Below are positions 17,166 to 25,003 of a stretch of DNA of 37,618 bases, piece by piece. Numbering within the stretch: position 1 is the first letter of the stretch; every line of letters starts with the position of its first letter. The position numbers were made by a program, and so were the translations under genes. The DNA comes from an uncultured Lachnospiraceae bacterium (GTDB lineage: Bacteria; Bacillota; Clostridia; Lachnospirales; Lachnospiraceae), in the NCBI GenBank assembly GCA_910585605.1, contig CAJUFL010000037.1, positions 1-37,618 on the forward strand. The letters are read 5' to 3'. The notes beneath the pieces are model-generated. The model did no database searches. It worked only from the letters and a program-made list of their open reading frames with translations, and was not told where the DNA came from.

Positions 17166-17484
17166 ATGAATTGCACAGAAGCATACAAGGAACATATCGA
17201 ATAGACATTTAACGCCTTTTGCAGAGTCGTCATACACTATGCAGCAATCAACACATGGCGTGACAGGGATAAACGGCGGCAAAGGGAAATATCCTTTGAA
17301 TACCTCACAGAAGAAAAGTGTTACCCATTCAGCACGTCAGACACCTATTTCATAGACTCCTACAAGCAATACCCGGTTATGATATGCGGTCAGAGGGTTA
17401 TCCTCACAAACGGGGAGCTTGCGGAAGCCCTGTCTGCCTTGACGGAGAAAAAGAGGGAAATCATTTATCTTTACTTTGTTGAAA
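17166..17484 (+). pseudogene. Sigma-70-like factor of a conjugative element, 5' half, with an in-frame stop
   Basis: ATG 17166 opens MNCTEAYKEHIE, then a TAG at 17202-17204. The frame continues with FNAFCRVVIHYAAINTWRDR and EALSALTEKKREIIYLYF, the region just before the sigma region 4 helix-turn-helix. Homology stops at about 17477 and unrelated sequence follows to a TGA. The missing 3' half lies inverted at 17640-17810. This small sigma-like protein is a standard Tn1549-type backbone gene; here it is dead. Confidence 0.7.
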
Positions 17485-17639
17485 AAATTGTTGATTATAA
17501 GTCAGTGCAAAAATCTTTCGATTTCATTTGATACAAGTCATTAATCAATATTATGGGATATACAAAGTCGCCGTTTTTTGTGCCATGTATCAGGGAGGCT
17601 CCCCAAAGCAGATGACTGCGTCACCGCCGTCCTTAAAAC

Positions 17640-17810
17640 AGGACCGACAGCAGGGGAATCAGGGGCGTGCCGATGCCGATGATGGAAAAGCACCTCCATT
17701 TCCTCATGCAGCATTTGTAAGGCACTGTGTATGTGATGCCATGCTGTACTTCCGCAGCGTCCGTATAGTTCTCCGATTTCCTGTTGTGTGTAACGCCCGA
17801 AAAAGTAAAT
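17640..17810 (-). pseudogene. Sigma-70-like factor, 3' half, inverted
   Basis: Read on the minus strand from 17810: YFFGRYTQQEIGELYGRC, then HSALQMLHEEMEVL. This is the helix-turn-helix region 4 and C-terminus that should follow the forward half ending at 17477. Both halves share TTTACTTT at the breakpoint, in opposite orientation. No start codon is present. Confidence 0.65.
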
Positions 17811-17848
17811 GTTTATAAGCTATTGTAAGAATTTCGATATAGTGGTAA

Positions 17849-17883
17849 TATAGTTATTGACCGCAAGTCATTAACTATATAAT
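17849..17883 (+). promoter_or_regulatory. TetR operator and promoter
   Basis: A near-perfect 13-bp inverted repeat, TATAGTTATTGAC (17849-17861) and GTCATTAACTATA (17867-17879), surrounds five bases. It contains TTGACC (-35) and runs into TATAAT (17878-17883, spacer 15), 18 bases before the TetR start. A repressor bound here would block its own promoter and that of the coupled MFS pump. Confidence 0.65.
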
Positions 17884-17900
17884 AAGGAGGTGCCGGAAAG

Positions 17901-18560
17901 TTGGCAAGACCAAATAAAAAAACACCAGAACAATGGAAGAGAGAAATTTTAAGTGCCTCTCAAAATTTATTTATAACAAAAGGCTATGCGGAAACTTCGG
18001 TTTCTGACATTATGAACATTGTTGGTGGTGCAAAGGGATTGTTTTATCACTATTTTAAAAGTAAAGAGGAGGTTATGCACGCATTAGGAAATCAATTATT
18101 TTTTGAAAATAATCCATTTGAAACAGTAAAAGCTCAAAAGAAGCTCAATGGCTTAGAAAAAATCAAGTCTTTACTCCTGCAGTATTCTGGAGACACGGAA
18201 CGTAATGAGTTGAATGTTCAGGCAATTTCTATTCTAAAAGATCCGCATATTCTGGCAGTGGCAATAGAAGAAAACCGACGAATCTTAACGCCGCTATGGT
18301 TTGAATTGTTAGAAGAAGGGAGGAAGGACGGTTCGATTAAAACAGAGTATACCAAAGAATTATCGGAGCTCTTACCGCTTATCAATTTTTGGCTCATACC
18401 ATCGGTGTTCCCTGCAACGATGGAAGAATTGCAACATAAGTACCGCTTTGTCATGGAAGTATTAGCGCACATGGGCTTACCATTTTTTGATGAAGAAATA
18501 ATTGCTTATACAGAAAAATTTGTAACGGACATTTCAGAAAGGGAGGAAAAAGAAAGATGA
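17901..18560 (+). CDS. TetR/AcrR family regulator
   Basis: A 219-residue regulator. The N-terminal helix-turn-helix spans about 12-55 (ILSASQNLFITKGYAETSVS, then AKGLFYHYFKSKEE), which is standard for TetR/AcrR. The C-terminal ligand domain has no assignable specificity. The start is a TTG at 17901 with GGAGG (17886-17890) ten bases upstream. Its stop overlaps the MFS start as ATGA, so pump and regulator are translationally coupled. The large inverted repeat upstream at 17849-17879 is the obvious autoregulatory operator. It very probably senses the compound exported by the pump. Confidence 0.88.
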   Translation: MARPNKKTPEQWKREILSASQNLFITKGYAETSVSDIMNIVGGAKGLFYHYFKSKEEVMHALGNQLFFENNPFETVKAQKKLNGLEKIKSLLLQYSGDTERNELNVQAISILKDPHILAVAIEENRRILTPLWFELLEEGRKDGSIKTEYTKELSELLPLINFWLIPSVFPATMEELQHKYRFVMEVLAHMGLPFFDEEIIAYTEKFVTDISEREEKER

Positions 18561-19810
18561 CACAAAAATTGTTCAGCAAAAATTTTGTACTGCTTATTTT
18601 AGGACAATTAACATCTCTGTTTGGAAATTTCATATTAAAACTTGCCTTATCAATGTATGTATTAGACGCAACTGGCTCCGCGGCTGTATTCGCCAGTATT
18701 TTATCTATTGCAATAATTCCGACAATTCTTCTTTCACCATTGGGAGGCATCCTTGCGGATAGAGCAAATAGAAGAAATATTATGGTGGCATTAGATACTT
18801 TAACAGGCGTTTCCGTTTTATGTTCAGCGCTTTTTTTGACAGCAAAAAATGATCTTACTGTAATTTGTGTGCTACTAATTATTCTTTCTGTGTTGGGTGC
18901 ATTTGAGACTCCCACAGTGCAGGCTTGTATCCCCACTATGTTAGAGGGTGATAATATAACCAAAGGAAATGCTGTTGTGAATCAAGTGGCCTCAATTTCC
19001 TATTTAATCGCGCCAATGTTAGGCGGAATATTATATGCTGCTCTGGGATTAAAGCCTGTCATGTATGCCAGTGTAGTCTGTTTCTTTATAACGGCACTGT
19101 TTGAGTGTTTTATAAAATTAAGCTATGAACGTCCACAGAGTAAAGAAAATGTGTTGTCTATTGTAAAACAGGACTTTATATCAAGTATGCAATATATTTC
19201 AAAGGAGCAAACCAGTATCTCGAAAATGTTGTTTTTAACTGCTCTTTCAAGGTTTTTTGTAATGGGGATTACGATAGTCGGACTTCCCTTTATTGTTCGC
19301 AAGGTTCTTGGATTCAATGCAAAGTATTATGGTGCTGCGGAAAGTGCATTGGCGATTGCAACGATTATAGGAAGCATTGCTGCTGGGATTTTCACAGAGA
19401 AACTAAAAACACATAAGTTGTCTCTTATACTTGGCTCTCTTGGCATTTTTGTTATTCCTGCTGGGATTGCTTTCATTCTTCCGGTTAATCCGACGATCAG
19501 GTACATTATCAATATTATTTCATTTTGTGGGATGCAGATTGCAATTAGCATTTTTTCAATTTTCGCTGTTTCTCTTATACAGCAAAGAACGCCTAATCAT
19601 TTAATCGGAAAAATTATGGCTTATACATCTATTGTTACTTTGTGTGCTCAACCGATAGGGCAGATGGTATATGGCTTTTTGTTTGATAAATTCCGTAATG
19701 CTGCCTATGTTGTTTTGATCCCTACAGGCCTAATCATTTGCATTGTTGGATTATTATCCATAAACCTTTTTAAAAATATAGAAAAACAACAAACGGAGGA
19801 GCAAGCGTGA
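18557..19810 (+). CDS. MFS family drug exporter
   Basis: A 417-residue protein with about 12 membrane segments. The motif-A-like loop GGILADRANRRN lies at about 63-74 between the second and third segments. Overall it resembles MefA/enterobactin-exporter-type MFS pumps, which export macrolides, siderophores or other hydrophobic compounds by proton exchange. Its ATG overlaps the TetR stop, so it depends on that transcript. The C-terminus is Gln/Glu-rich (IEKQQTEEQA), and its stop overlaps the start of a cysteine-rich KTR relic. It looks intact. The substrate is not predictable. Confidence 0.9.
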   Translation: MTQKLFSKNFVLLILGQLTSLFGNFILKLALSMYVLDATGSAAVFASILSIAIIPTILLSPLGGILADRANRRNIMVALDTLTGVSVLCSALFLTAKNDLTVICVLLIILSVLGAFETPTVQACIPTMLEGDNITKGNAVVNQVASISYLIAPMLGGILYAALGLKPVMYASVVCFFITALFECFIKLSYERPQSKENVLSIVKQDFISSMQYISKEQTSISKMLFLTALSRFFVMGITIVGLPFIVRKVLGFNAKYYGAAESALAIATIIGSIAAGIFTEKLKTHKLSLILGSLGIFVIPAGIAFILPVNPTIRYIINIISFCGMQIAISIFSIFAVSLIQQRTPNHLIGKIMAYTSIVTLCAQPIGQMVYGFLFDKFRNAAYVVLIPTGLIICIVGLLSINLFKNIEKQQTEEQA

Positions 19811-19925
19811 AACAAGAAAGCTGGTTACTATGCCCAATCTGCGGAAACAAAAAACGCTTATCAATGTTCAGCAAATGAATATGTCAATTATCAAAGAGCC
19901 AGACGCACAGACGCAGAGCCGGTAA
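19807..19925 (+). pseudogene. Cysteine-rich KTR protein relic with internal deletion
   Basis: GTG 19807 overlaps the MFS stop. The frame reads ESWLLCPICGNKKRLSMFSK and then stops at 19876-19878. A second frame immediately after reads MSIIKEPDAQTQSR to TAA 19923-19925, which is the usual C-terminus of these small proteins. The second zinc knuckle (CPKC) and the segment around it are missing, so a deletion plus frameshift killed the gene. An intact relative lies at 22128. Confidence 0.6.
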
Positions 19926-20238
19926 CACGCAAATTAAAATGCAGTTATCGGCTCCTTTCTATTTGAGAGGTACGGCAACCGTTTAGGAGGTAATGAGCAA
20001 AAGAAAAACGCTGCAATCCGTAAAGATTACAACGTCGTTTCCTGTCTGTTCCTCTTTCTTTTTGGATATGTCTAACAGTGCTATCAATTACCCAAAATAG
20101 AATACATGTAGTGCTATACCGCATTTTAGAAAGATGAAAAAAAGGTAAATTATTTGGACGTCTCTTGTCTTCTACTGTTTTGTGTGTTATACTGTTATAC
20201 ATAATACAACAATAGATTGAGCAGTTGGGAGGTGGATC
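19926..20238 (+). other. Intergenic stretch with a short coding-like relic and a promoter
   Basis: A 36-codon open run at 19965-20075 (ERYGNRLGGNEQKKNAAIRK) is protein-like and probably element debris without a start. A candidate GntR promoter is TTGTCT (20165-20170), 17 bases, TATACT (20188-20193). An imperfect inverted repeat around GTTATACTGTTATAC overlaps it and could be the regulator's site. Confidence 0.4.
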
Positions 20239-20622
20239 GTGAAACTCATTATTTCAAATATATCGGGTATACCAATCTATGAGCAAATTAAACAACAAGT
20301 TAAATCGGCTATTATGTCCGGCGATTTACAAAAGGACGAAACGCTCCCCTCATTGCGGACGCTTGCTAAAGAATTAAAAATTAGTGTTTTGACTGTGACG
20401 AGGGCGTATACGGAATTAGAACAGGAGGGGTTTGTAAAAAATATTCAAGGGCGGGGGTGTTTTGTTTTAGGACAGGGTTCTGAACTTTTGAGGGAACAGC
20501 TCATTTGCAAAATAGAAAATAATTTATCGGAAGCAATAAGCGCGGCGCGAGTTGCGAATCTTTCCGAAGAAGAACTGCATCATCTTTTGAGTATTTTAAT
20601 GGAGGAAAAAACAGATGAATAA
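20239..20622 (+). CDS. GntR family regulator, YtrA subfamily
   Basis: A 127-residue GntR regulator with an N-terminal winged helix (about 10-75: GIPIYEQIKQQVKSAIMSG, LPSLRTLAKELKISVLTVTR) and only a short helical tail. That is the YtrA type, which normally controls adjacent ABC transporters. It starts at GTG 20239 with GGGAGGTGG upstream and overlaps the ATP-binding gene by eight bases. YtrA-type regulators respond to cell-wall-active antibiotics in Bacillus and relatives, so this cassette may provide peptide-antibiotic resistance. The ligand is unknown. Confidence 0.88.
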   Translation: MKLIISNISGIPIYEQIKQQVKSAIMSGDLQKDETLPSLRTLAKELKISVLTVTRAYTELEQEGFVKNIQGRGCFVLGQGSELLREQLICKIENNLSEAISAARVANLSEEELHHLLSILMEEKTDE

Positions 20623-21475
20623 TTATTTAGAAGTAAGAAATCTGTCAAAGTCTTTTGAGAGTTTCCAGTTGCGTGACATAACCTTTTCTTTACCTAAAGG
20701 GTATATTATGGGACTGATCGGTCCGAATGGATCCGGAAAAACAACGACAATTAAATTGATACTGAATATGCTAAAACGTACAAGTGGTGAAGTGAAAATT
20801 TTAGGATTTGATAATATTACCAACGAACAGGAAGCAAAAAGAAATTTAGGCGTTGTTTTCGATTCCAATTATTTTAGCGATGAATGGAAAATCTCACAGG
20901 TTGAAAAGTCTGTATCATCTTTTTATGAAAATTGGGATACACAAAAATTTTCTGAGACATTGAAAAGGTTTCATATCCAGCCCTCGAAAAGAGTAAAAGA
21001 GCTTTCCAAAGGTATGCAGATGAAACTTATGCTTGCCTGTGCTTTTTCGTATGATGCAAAATTATTAATATTAGATGAACCTACCAGCGGGCTTGATCCT
21101 GTTTCAAGAGATGAACTTCTTAATATTTTGTCGGAATATATTGAAGATGGCGAGCATAGCGTTTTGTTCTCTACCCATATTACCGGGGATTTGGAACGAG
21201 CTGCTGACTACATTACCTATATCAGTTATGGGGAATTGTTTTTCAGTGGCGGTAAAGATGAATTTATAGATCGTTTTAGGATAGTCAAAGGCGGGTGTGA
21301 AGAACTGTCTGCGGATTTGGGTAAAAAAATGATTGGTATCAGAAATTTTTCAACTGGATTTGAAGCTCTTGTCAAAACCGAGGATTTGAAACAGTTTGCA
21401 CACTTAAATGTGGAACCGGCAACCATTGACGATATTGTTGTATTTACCAGCAAGAGAGGTGAACAGTATGAATAA
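20615..21475 (+). CDS. ABC transporter ATP-binding protein (first system)
   Basis: A 286-residue ATPase with Walker A GPNGSGKT (36-43), signature LSKGMQMKL near 130 and Walker B LLILDEPTSGLD near 150. A C-terminal extension of about 70 residues, typical of YtrB/BcrA-like subunits, follows. It overlaps the GntR gene upstream and its permease downstream (8 bases), so all three are made together. It powers export or extraction of a substrate, perhaps a membrane-active antibiotic, through the permease at 21468. Confidence 0.92.
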   Translation: MNNYLEVRNLSKSFESFQLRDITFSLPKGYIMGLIGPNGSGKTTTIKLILNMLKRTSGEVKILGFDNITNEQEAKRNLGVVFDSNYFSDEWKISQVEKSVSSFYENWDTQKFSETLKRFHIQPSKRVKELSKGMQMKLMLACAFSYDAKLLILDEPTSGLDPVSRDELLNILSEYIEDGEHSVLFSTHITGDLERAADYITYISYGELFFSGGKDEFIDRFRIVKGGCEELSADLGKKMIGIRNFSTGFEALVKTEDLKQFAHLNVEPATIDDIVVFTSKRGEQYE

Positions 21476-22118
21476 TATTTGGAAATCAGCAAAACTGGAT
21501 TTTTCTTTAGTAAAGCCCTATGTGAAAACAATATGTTTGATAATGATATTGCCTATTGTATTTGCCGCTGTCAATCGTTCTTTACTGACAGGAATTTCAT
21601 TTGCAATGTGCCTTATTGCTAAGACAACGGGATATACATTTTCTATTACAGAAAAGAACTCTATGGAACGGCTTTACGGTATTTTACCAATCCGAAAAAG
21701 CGATATGGTTATTGGGCGGTATATTTTTATGATTATCATGGGTTTCGCTGCACTGATATTTTCTTTGGTTGCACACCCAATCCTCTTAACCATTTTGGGA
21801 GAAACCATCAGCATATTCGACTGTATGAACGCTGCTTCCATAGGGATATTCCTTTTTGCTCTTTATACGGTTTTTCAACTGCCCGGATATTATAAACTTG
21901 GTTCTATCAAAGGCAGGGTGTTTTTATATATCCCGGTTGCAGGTTTTTTGATCACTTTGTTGCCCATTACCCAAATTCCTGTTGGTGAAAGTAAGTTGCT
22001 TTTTACGGTTATCAATTCCCCTGCCCTGCTGATGTTACTTGCTGTTATTTTTGTTATTGTAATGTATGTTATTTCTATATTGGTATCTATTAAGATATTG
22101 AAAAACAAAGAAGTGTGA
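21468..22118 (+). CDS. ABC-2 type permease (first system)
   Basis: A 216-residue protein with six hydrophobic segments and the TITEKN-like FSITEKNSMERLYGILPIRK loop common in ABC-2 permeases of this group. ATG 21468 follows AGAGGTG and lies inside the end of the ATPase gene; the frame opens earlier at 21408, but that part is the ATPase coding sequence in another frame. It should pair with the ATPase at 20615. The substrate is unknown. Confidence 0.85.
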   Translation: MNNIWKSAKLDFSLVKPYVKTICLIMILPIVFAAVNRSLLTGISFAMCLIAKTTGYTFSITEKNSMERLYGILPIRKSDMVIGRYIFMIIMGFAALIFSLVAHPILLTILGETISIFDCMNAASIGIFLFALYTVFQLPGYYKLGSIKGRVFLYIPVAGFLITLLPITQIPVGESKLLFTVINSPALLMLLAVIFVIVMYVISILVSIKILKNKEV

Positions 22119-22127
22119 GGTGCGAAC

Positions 22128-22271
22128 ATGGATTTTACAGTTATAGAAGTAGACTGGATTTTATGTCCCTTCTGCGGAAGTAAGACAAGGACTAAAATCC
22201 GCAAAGATACCGTCCTTATAAATTTCCCCCTATTTTGTCCTAAATGCAAACAGGAAAGTTTTATTAAATAA
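22128..22271 (+). CDS. Cysteine-rich KTR domain protein
   Basis: A complete 47-residue protein absent from longer-gene views. It has two zinc knuckles, CPFC followed by GSKTRTKIRKDT (the K-T-R signature) and CPKC near the end (LINFPLFCPKCKQESFIK). It starts at ATG 22128 ten bases after the permease stop, with GAGGTG upstream. Such proteins sit beside resistance genes on Tn1549-like elements and their function is unknown. This copy ends soon after the second knuckle, without the usual PDAQTQSR tail seen in the relic at 19807. Confidence 0.75.
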   Translation: MDFTVIEVDWILCPFCGSKTRTKIRKDTVLINFPLFCPKCKQESFIK

Positions 22272-22285
22272 AGGAACGCTTATTC

Positions 22286-23011
22286 ATGGGAAAATATATC
22301 TTAAAAGTAAATAACCTTTGCAAAAAATATGGGGACACCATAGCTTTACAACAAGTGTCTTTATCGGTGCCGACAGGAAGTATTTACGGGCTTATCGGTG
22401 AAAATGGCGCGGGAAAGACAACATTATTTCGCATTTTGGCGGGACTATCAAGACAAACTTCCGGTCAGGTAGTATTAGCTAATGCCAATACAGAAGCAGA
22501 GATGATAAAGGAACGTAGAAATATCGGATTTATGATTGAAGCGCCTGCCCTATATCCTAATTTGTCTGTTTTAGAAAACATATATATCAGCCAATTACAA
22601 TATTGTGGAAAAAAAGATATTGACTATGCAAATCAGACCTTAGAATTAGTGGGGTTATATGGTCAAAAGCAAAAAAAGGCAAAACATTTATCTTTAGGCA
22701 TGAAGCAGCGGTTATCCCTTGCCGCCGCATTACTTCACGATCCTAAACTCCTAATACTGGACGAACCCGCCAACGGGCTTGACCCAATGGGAATTATTGC
22801 ATTTAGGAAATTGCTTCTAAAACTTAACGCAGATAATAATATCTCAATCATTATATCAAGTCATATTTTGAATGAGTTAGAACATATTGCAACAAACTAC
22901 GGTTTTTTACATAATGGAAAACTACTCAAAGAAATATCTTCGTCAGACATTTCCAAATCCGCAGATAGTTTAGAGCAATATTACGAGAAAGTAATAGAGG
23001 GTCAACAATAA
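22286..23011 (+). CDS. ABC transporter ATP-binding protein, lantibiotic/bacitracin-immunity type (second system)
   Basis: A 241-residue ATPase: Walker A GENGAGKT (38-45), signature LSLGMKQRL, Walker B LLILDEPANGLD. The compact form and ANGLDP motif fit BcrA/lantibiotic-immunity ATPases. It starts at ATG 22286 behind AAAGGAA. The stop codon shares its last base with the permease start, so coupling is certain. It forms the second ABC pair in the same transcription unit as the GntR gene. I infer self-protection against a membrane-targeting peptide. Confidence 0.9.
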   Translation: MGKYILKVNNLCKKYGDTIALQQVSLSVPTGSIYGLIGENGAGKTTLFRILAGLSRQTSGQVVLANANTEAEMIKERRNIGFMIEAPALYPNLSVLENIYISQLQYCGKKDIDYANQTLELVGLYGQKQKKAKHLSLGMKQRLSLAAALLHDPKLLILDEPANGLDPMGIIAFRKLLLKLNADNNISIIISSHILNELEHIATNYGFLHNGKLLKEISSSDISKSADSLEQYYEKVIEGQQ

Positions 23012-23739
23012 TGATCTATTTAATGAAAGCAGAACTGTATAAATTCAAAAAAGATATTTCGGTATGGATAATTTCTTTCATTTTGATTTGTTGTGCAGGC
23101 ATTTCAATTTTTACGGAGGTATATTCCAGTGCTGAAAACACGGTATTAAATTTAGGAAAAGAGAGCATGACTTTAATTTTGGCGTGTGCTATCTATGTCG
23201 GATTTTCCTGCACGGATGATTTCACCAACCGTACTGTCATTTATGCAATCACTTATGGAAATAGGCGACTGCAAATTTTATTAGCAAAATATTGCCGCTA
23301 TATCTTTGGTTGTACCATTATCATAATTACATATATGTCTGTTTCAGCAATGATTTCTTTTTTGGCACTGGGAACAGATATTACCTTACCTTGTCTATTT
23401 ATGTACGCTGTAAAGAGTCTATTTCTCTCCTTGCCATTATTTTGGGTAATTGCTACGATTTTCTTTTTCTTTGCGATAATAACAAGAAAATCAACTATGG
23501 CAATGGGTATTTCAGTTGCGTGTTCCATTGTAGGAGTAGTGTTCACTAATAAGGCTTATTTTTCTATGCAGCAGCCTAACAATAGCTTGCTACGATTTTC
23601 TCCGATCATACAAATTCCTTTGATTTATGAACAAGCACTTTCTGCTTATGATTATACAAGTACAATCATTATTTTGATATTTATAATGTTTATTTTACTT
23701 TTGGCTGGTTCTGTAATTTTCAATAAAGCAGAGTTGTAA
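23011..23739 (+). CDS. ABC-2 type permease (second system)
   Basis: A 242-residue membrane protein with six hydrophobic segments. It starts MIYLMKAELYKFKKDISVW, the typical opening of lantibiotic-immunity permeases (MutE/EpiE/BcrB-like). It shares one base with the ATPase gene at 22286. Only one permease follows, so it probably acts as a homodimer with that ATPase. It ends the efflux segment; beyond it lie relics and a terminator-like hairpin. Confidence 0.85.
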   Translation: MIYLMKAELYKFKKDISVWIISFILICCAGISIFTEVYSSAENTVLNLGKESMTLILACAIYVGFSCTDDFTNRTVIYAITYGNRRLQILLAKYCRYIFGCTIIIITYMSVSAMISFLALGTDITLPCLFMYAVKSLFLSLPLFWVIATIFFFFAIITRKSTMAMGISVACSIVGVVFTNKAYFSMQQPNNSLLRFSPIIQIPLIYEQALSAYDYTSTIIILIFIMFILLLAGSVIFNKAEL

Positions 23740-23795
23740 TGAAAGCATACTCACTACCCAATTTTTAATCTGCTGCACGACGGCAAAAGAAAAAA

Positions 23796-23925
23796 AGCCG
23801 CCGTTTCTTTTTTCCTCAAAAGGAATGACGCAGTTTTCATTATTAAGCGGCGGCTAAAGGAGGTAGCCGCCATGAAGCACATACTATTTGGACAAAATCC
23901 CACGGTCATTGACACCTTTTTATAA
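23796..23925 (+). promoter_or_regulatory. Leader with alternative hairpins and a 17-residue peptide
   Basis: Segment 1, AGCCGCCG (23796-23803), pairs perfectly with segment 2, CGGCGGCT (23848-23855). Segment 2 can instead pair with segment 3, AGCCGCC (23865-23871), leaving AAAGGAGGT in the nine-base loop directly before ATG 23872. That ATG starts a peptide, MKHILFGQNPTVIDTFL, ending at TAA 23923-23925. The terminator-like hairpin at 23931 follows at once. This resembles an attenuator or translation-controlled leader, but no intact regulated gene follows. The same frame is also open upstream to about 23740, so it might be a relic of a longer gene. Confidence 0.45.
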
Positions 23926-23930
23926 TTCCC

Positions 23931-23975
23931 ATACGCTTGTCTGTGCAATTTGCAGACAGGCGTATTTTGCTTTTT
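23931..23975 (+). terminator. Terminator-like hairpin
   Basis: ATACGCTTGTCTG (23931-23943) pairs with CAGACAGGCGTAT (23953-23965), one G-T wobble, then a T-rich run TTTTGCTTTTT. It fits rho-independent termination of the ABC operon or of the leader just upstream. Confidence 0.6.
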
Positions 23976-24129
23976 CAGAAACTTTTTTGAAAAAGTTCCC
24001 TTTTCAGTTGGCATACGTTCCGGCGCATGCGTCGAGGGCTTGCCAAAGACCGTTGAGCAGATGAGTAGAATTAGCAGTATCGGGAGTTATAAAATATAAA
24101 AGGCTTCTTAATCAAAATAAATACAAAAG

Positions 24130-24228
24130 AGCAACAGCATATCCAACCAAAAGGCAATGTTAGAGGATTATGCGGAAAAGAACGGTTTTACGGGCATACG
24201 CCACTTTACCGAAATAAAACTCGCTTAA
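24130..24228 (+). pseudogene. Large serine recombinase fragment
   Basis: A 32-codon run reads SNSISNQKAMLEDYAEKNGF followed by TGIRHFTE, the conserved stretch after the catalytic serine region of TndX/TnpX-type recombinases. It ends at TAA 24226-24228. The rest of the gene is missing. A recombinase normally sits at the end of a Tn1549-like element, so this marks the other end of the decayed backbone. The flanking 24229-24362 holds nothing else I can identify. Confidence 0.6.
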
Positions 24229-24362
24229 TTGATACAAAGAGAAAAAACAGAATAAGGGCAAAACCGCAGAAATTTGAACCCCCTTAAGGTAAAATCAAAA
24301 TGTTAGATTGTGATAAATGTGTGAAACTTTTGTGAAGCATTGATAAAAGTTCAAAAATCATA

Positions 24363-24413
24363 TTGACACTGTGTCAGAACGGATGTATAATTCGCATACT
24401 GACACTATGTCAG
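24363..24413 (+). promoter_or_regulatory. Consensus promoter with two palindromic operators
   Basis: TTGACA (24363-24368), exactly 17 bases, TATAAT (24386-24391): a perfect sigma-A promoter. The palindrome TGACACTGTGTCA (24364-24376) covers the -35, and a second, CTGACACTATGTCAG (24399-24413), covers the start-site region. Two related palindromes across so strong a promoter indicate tight repression, most simply by the TetR protein at 25004. Confidence 0.8.
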
Positions 24414-24431
24414 AATATAACCGAGGAGAGT

Positions 24432-24992
24432 ATGAGAATGAAAAAGAATGTTGGATCACAGTTAGCGTTATATCCTACACCGGCTACCATCATCGGTGCA
24501 ATGAATGGAGATAAGCCTACATGGACGCTGGTTGCCCATGTTGGTATCATTGGTCATGACCGTGTTTTAGTAAGCCTTGCGGCTTCGCATTTTATCAATC
24601 ATGTAATCAGGGAAAACCAAAGACTTTCCATCAATATTGTGGATGAAAATATTTTGCCGCAGGCAGATTATTCAGGTTCGGTAAGCGGGGCAAAAACAGA
24701 TAAAAGCAATCTGTTCGGGTATGAAACGGGAGAGGCCGGAACACCGATTATCAAAAAATCGCCGCTTGTCATGGAATGTACAGTAGTTGATGAATATCAT
24801 TCTTCAGGATTTGAAAGTTTTATATGTACAATCAGCAATACCTATGTAGAGGAAGAACATTTGGATGAAACGGGAAAAATTAATTACCATACATTAAAAC
24901 CTGTGCTGTTTGAATTCCCGACCTATGAATATCTGAAGACCGGTGAAGTGATTGGAAAATGTCTGTCATTTAAGGATGGGGAAAGCATATAA
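24432..24992 (+). CDS. Flavin reductase-like FMN-binding protein
   Basis: A 186-residue cytoplasmic protein of the flavin reductase-like split-barrel family. It shows the opening LALYPTPATIIGAMNGDKPTW, the VSLAASHFINHVIREN block (about 55-70) and the SGAKTDKSNLFGYETGEAG segment usually near bound FMN. ATG 24432 follows GAGGAG; the longer frame would begin inside the promoter and is rejected. It is the first gene of the redox operon and lies 11 bases before the TetR gene. It probably binds FMN and reduces flavin, or uses it to reduce an electrophile. The donor cannot be told. Confidence 0.85.
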   Translation: MRMKKNVGSQLALYPTPATIIGAMNGDKPTWTLVAHVGIIGHDRVLVSLAASHFINHVIRENQRLSINIVDENILPQADYSGSVSGAKTDKSNLFGYETGEAGTPIIKKSPLVMECTVVDEYHSSGFESFICTISNTYVEEEHLDETGKINYHTLKPVLFEFPTYEYLKTGEVIGKCLSFKDGESI

Positions 24993-25003
24993 GGAGGTGC
25001 AAG

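Noticed and set aside
17528..17818. 96-codon plus-strand open frame
   Set aside because: The minus strand over the same bases encodes the sigma region 4 half, which explains the open reading.
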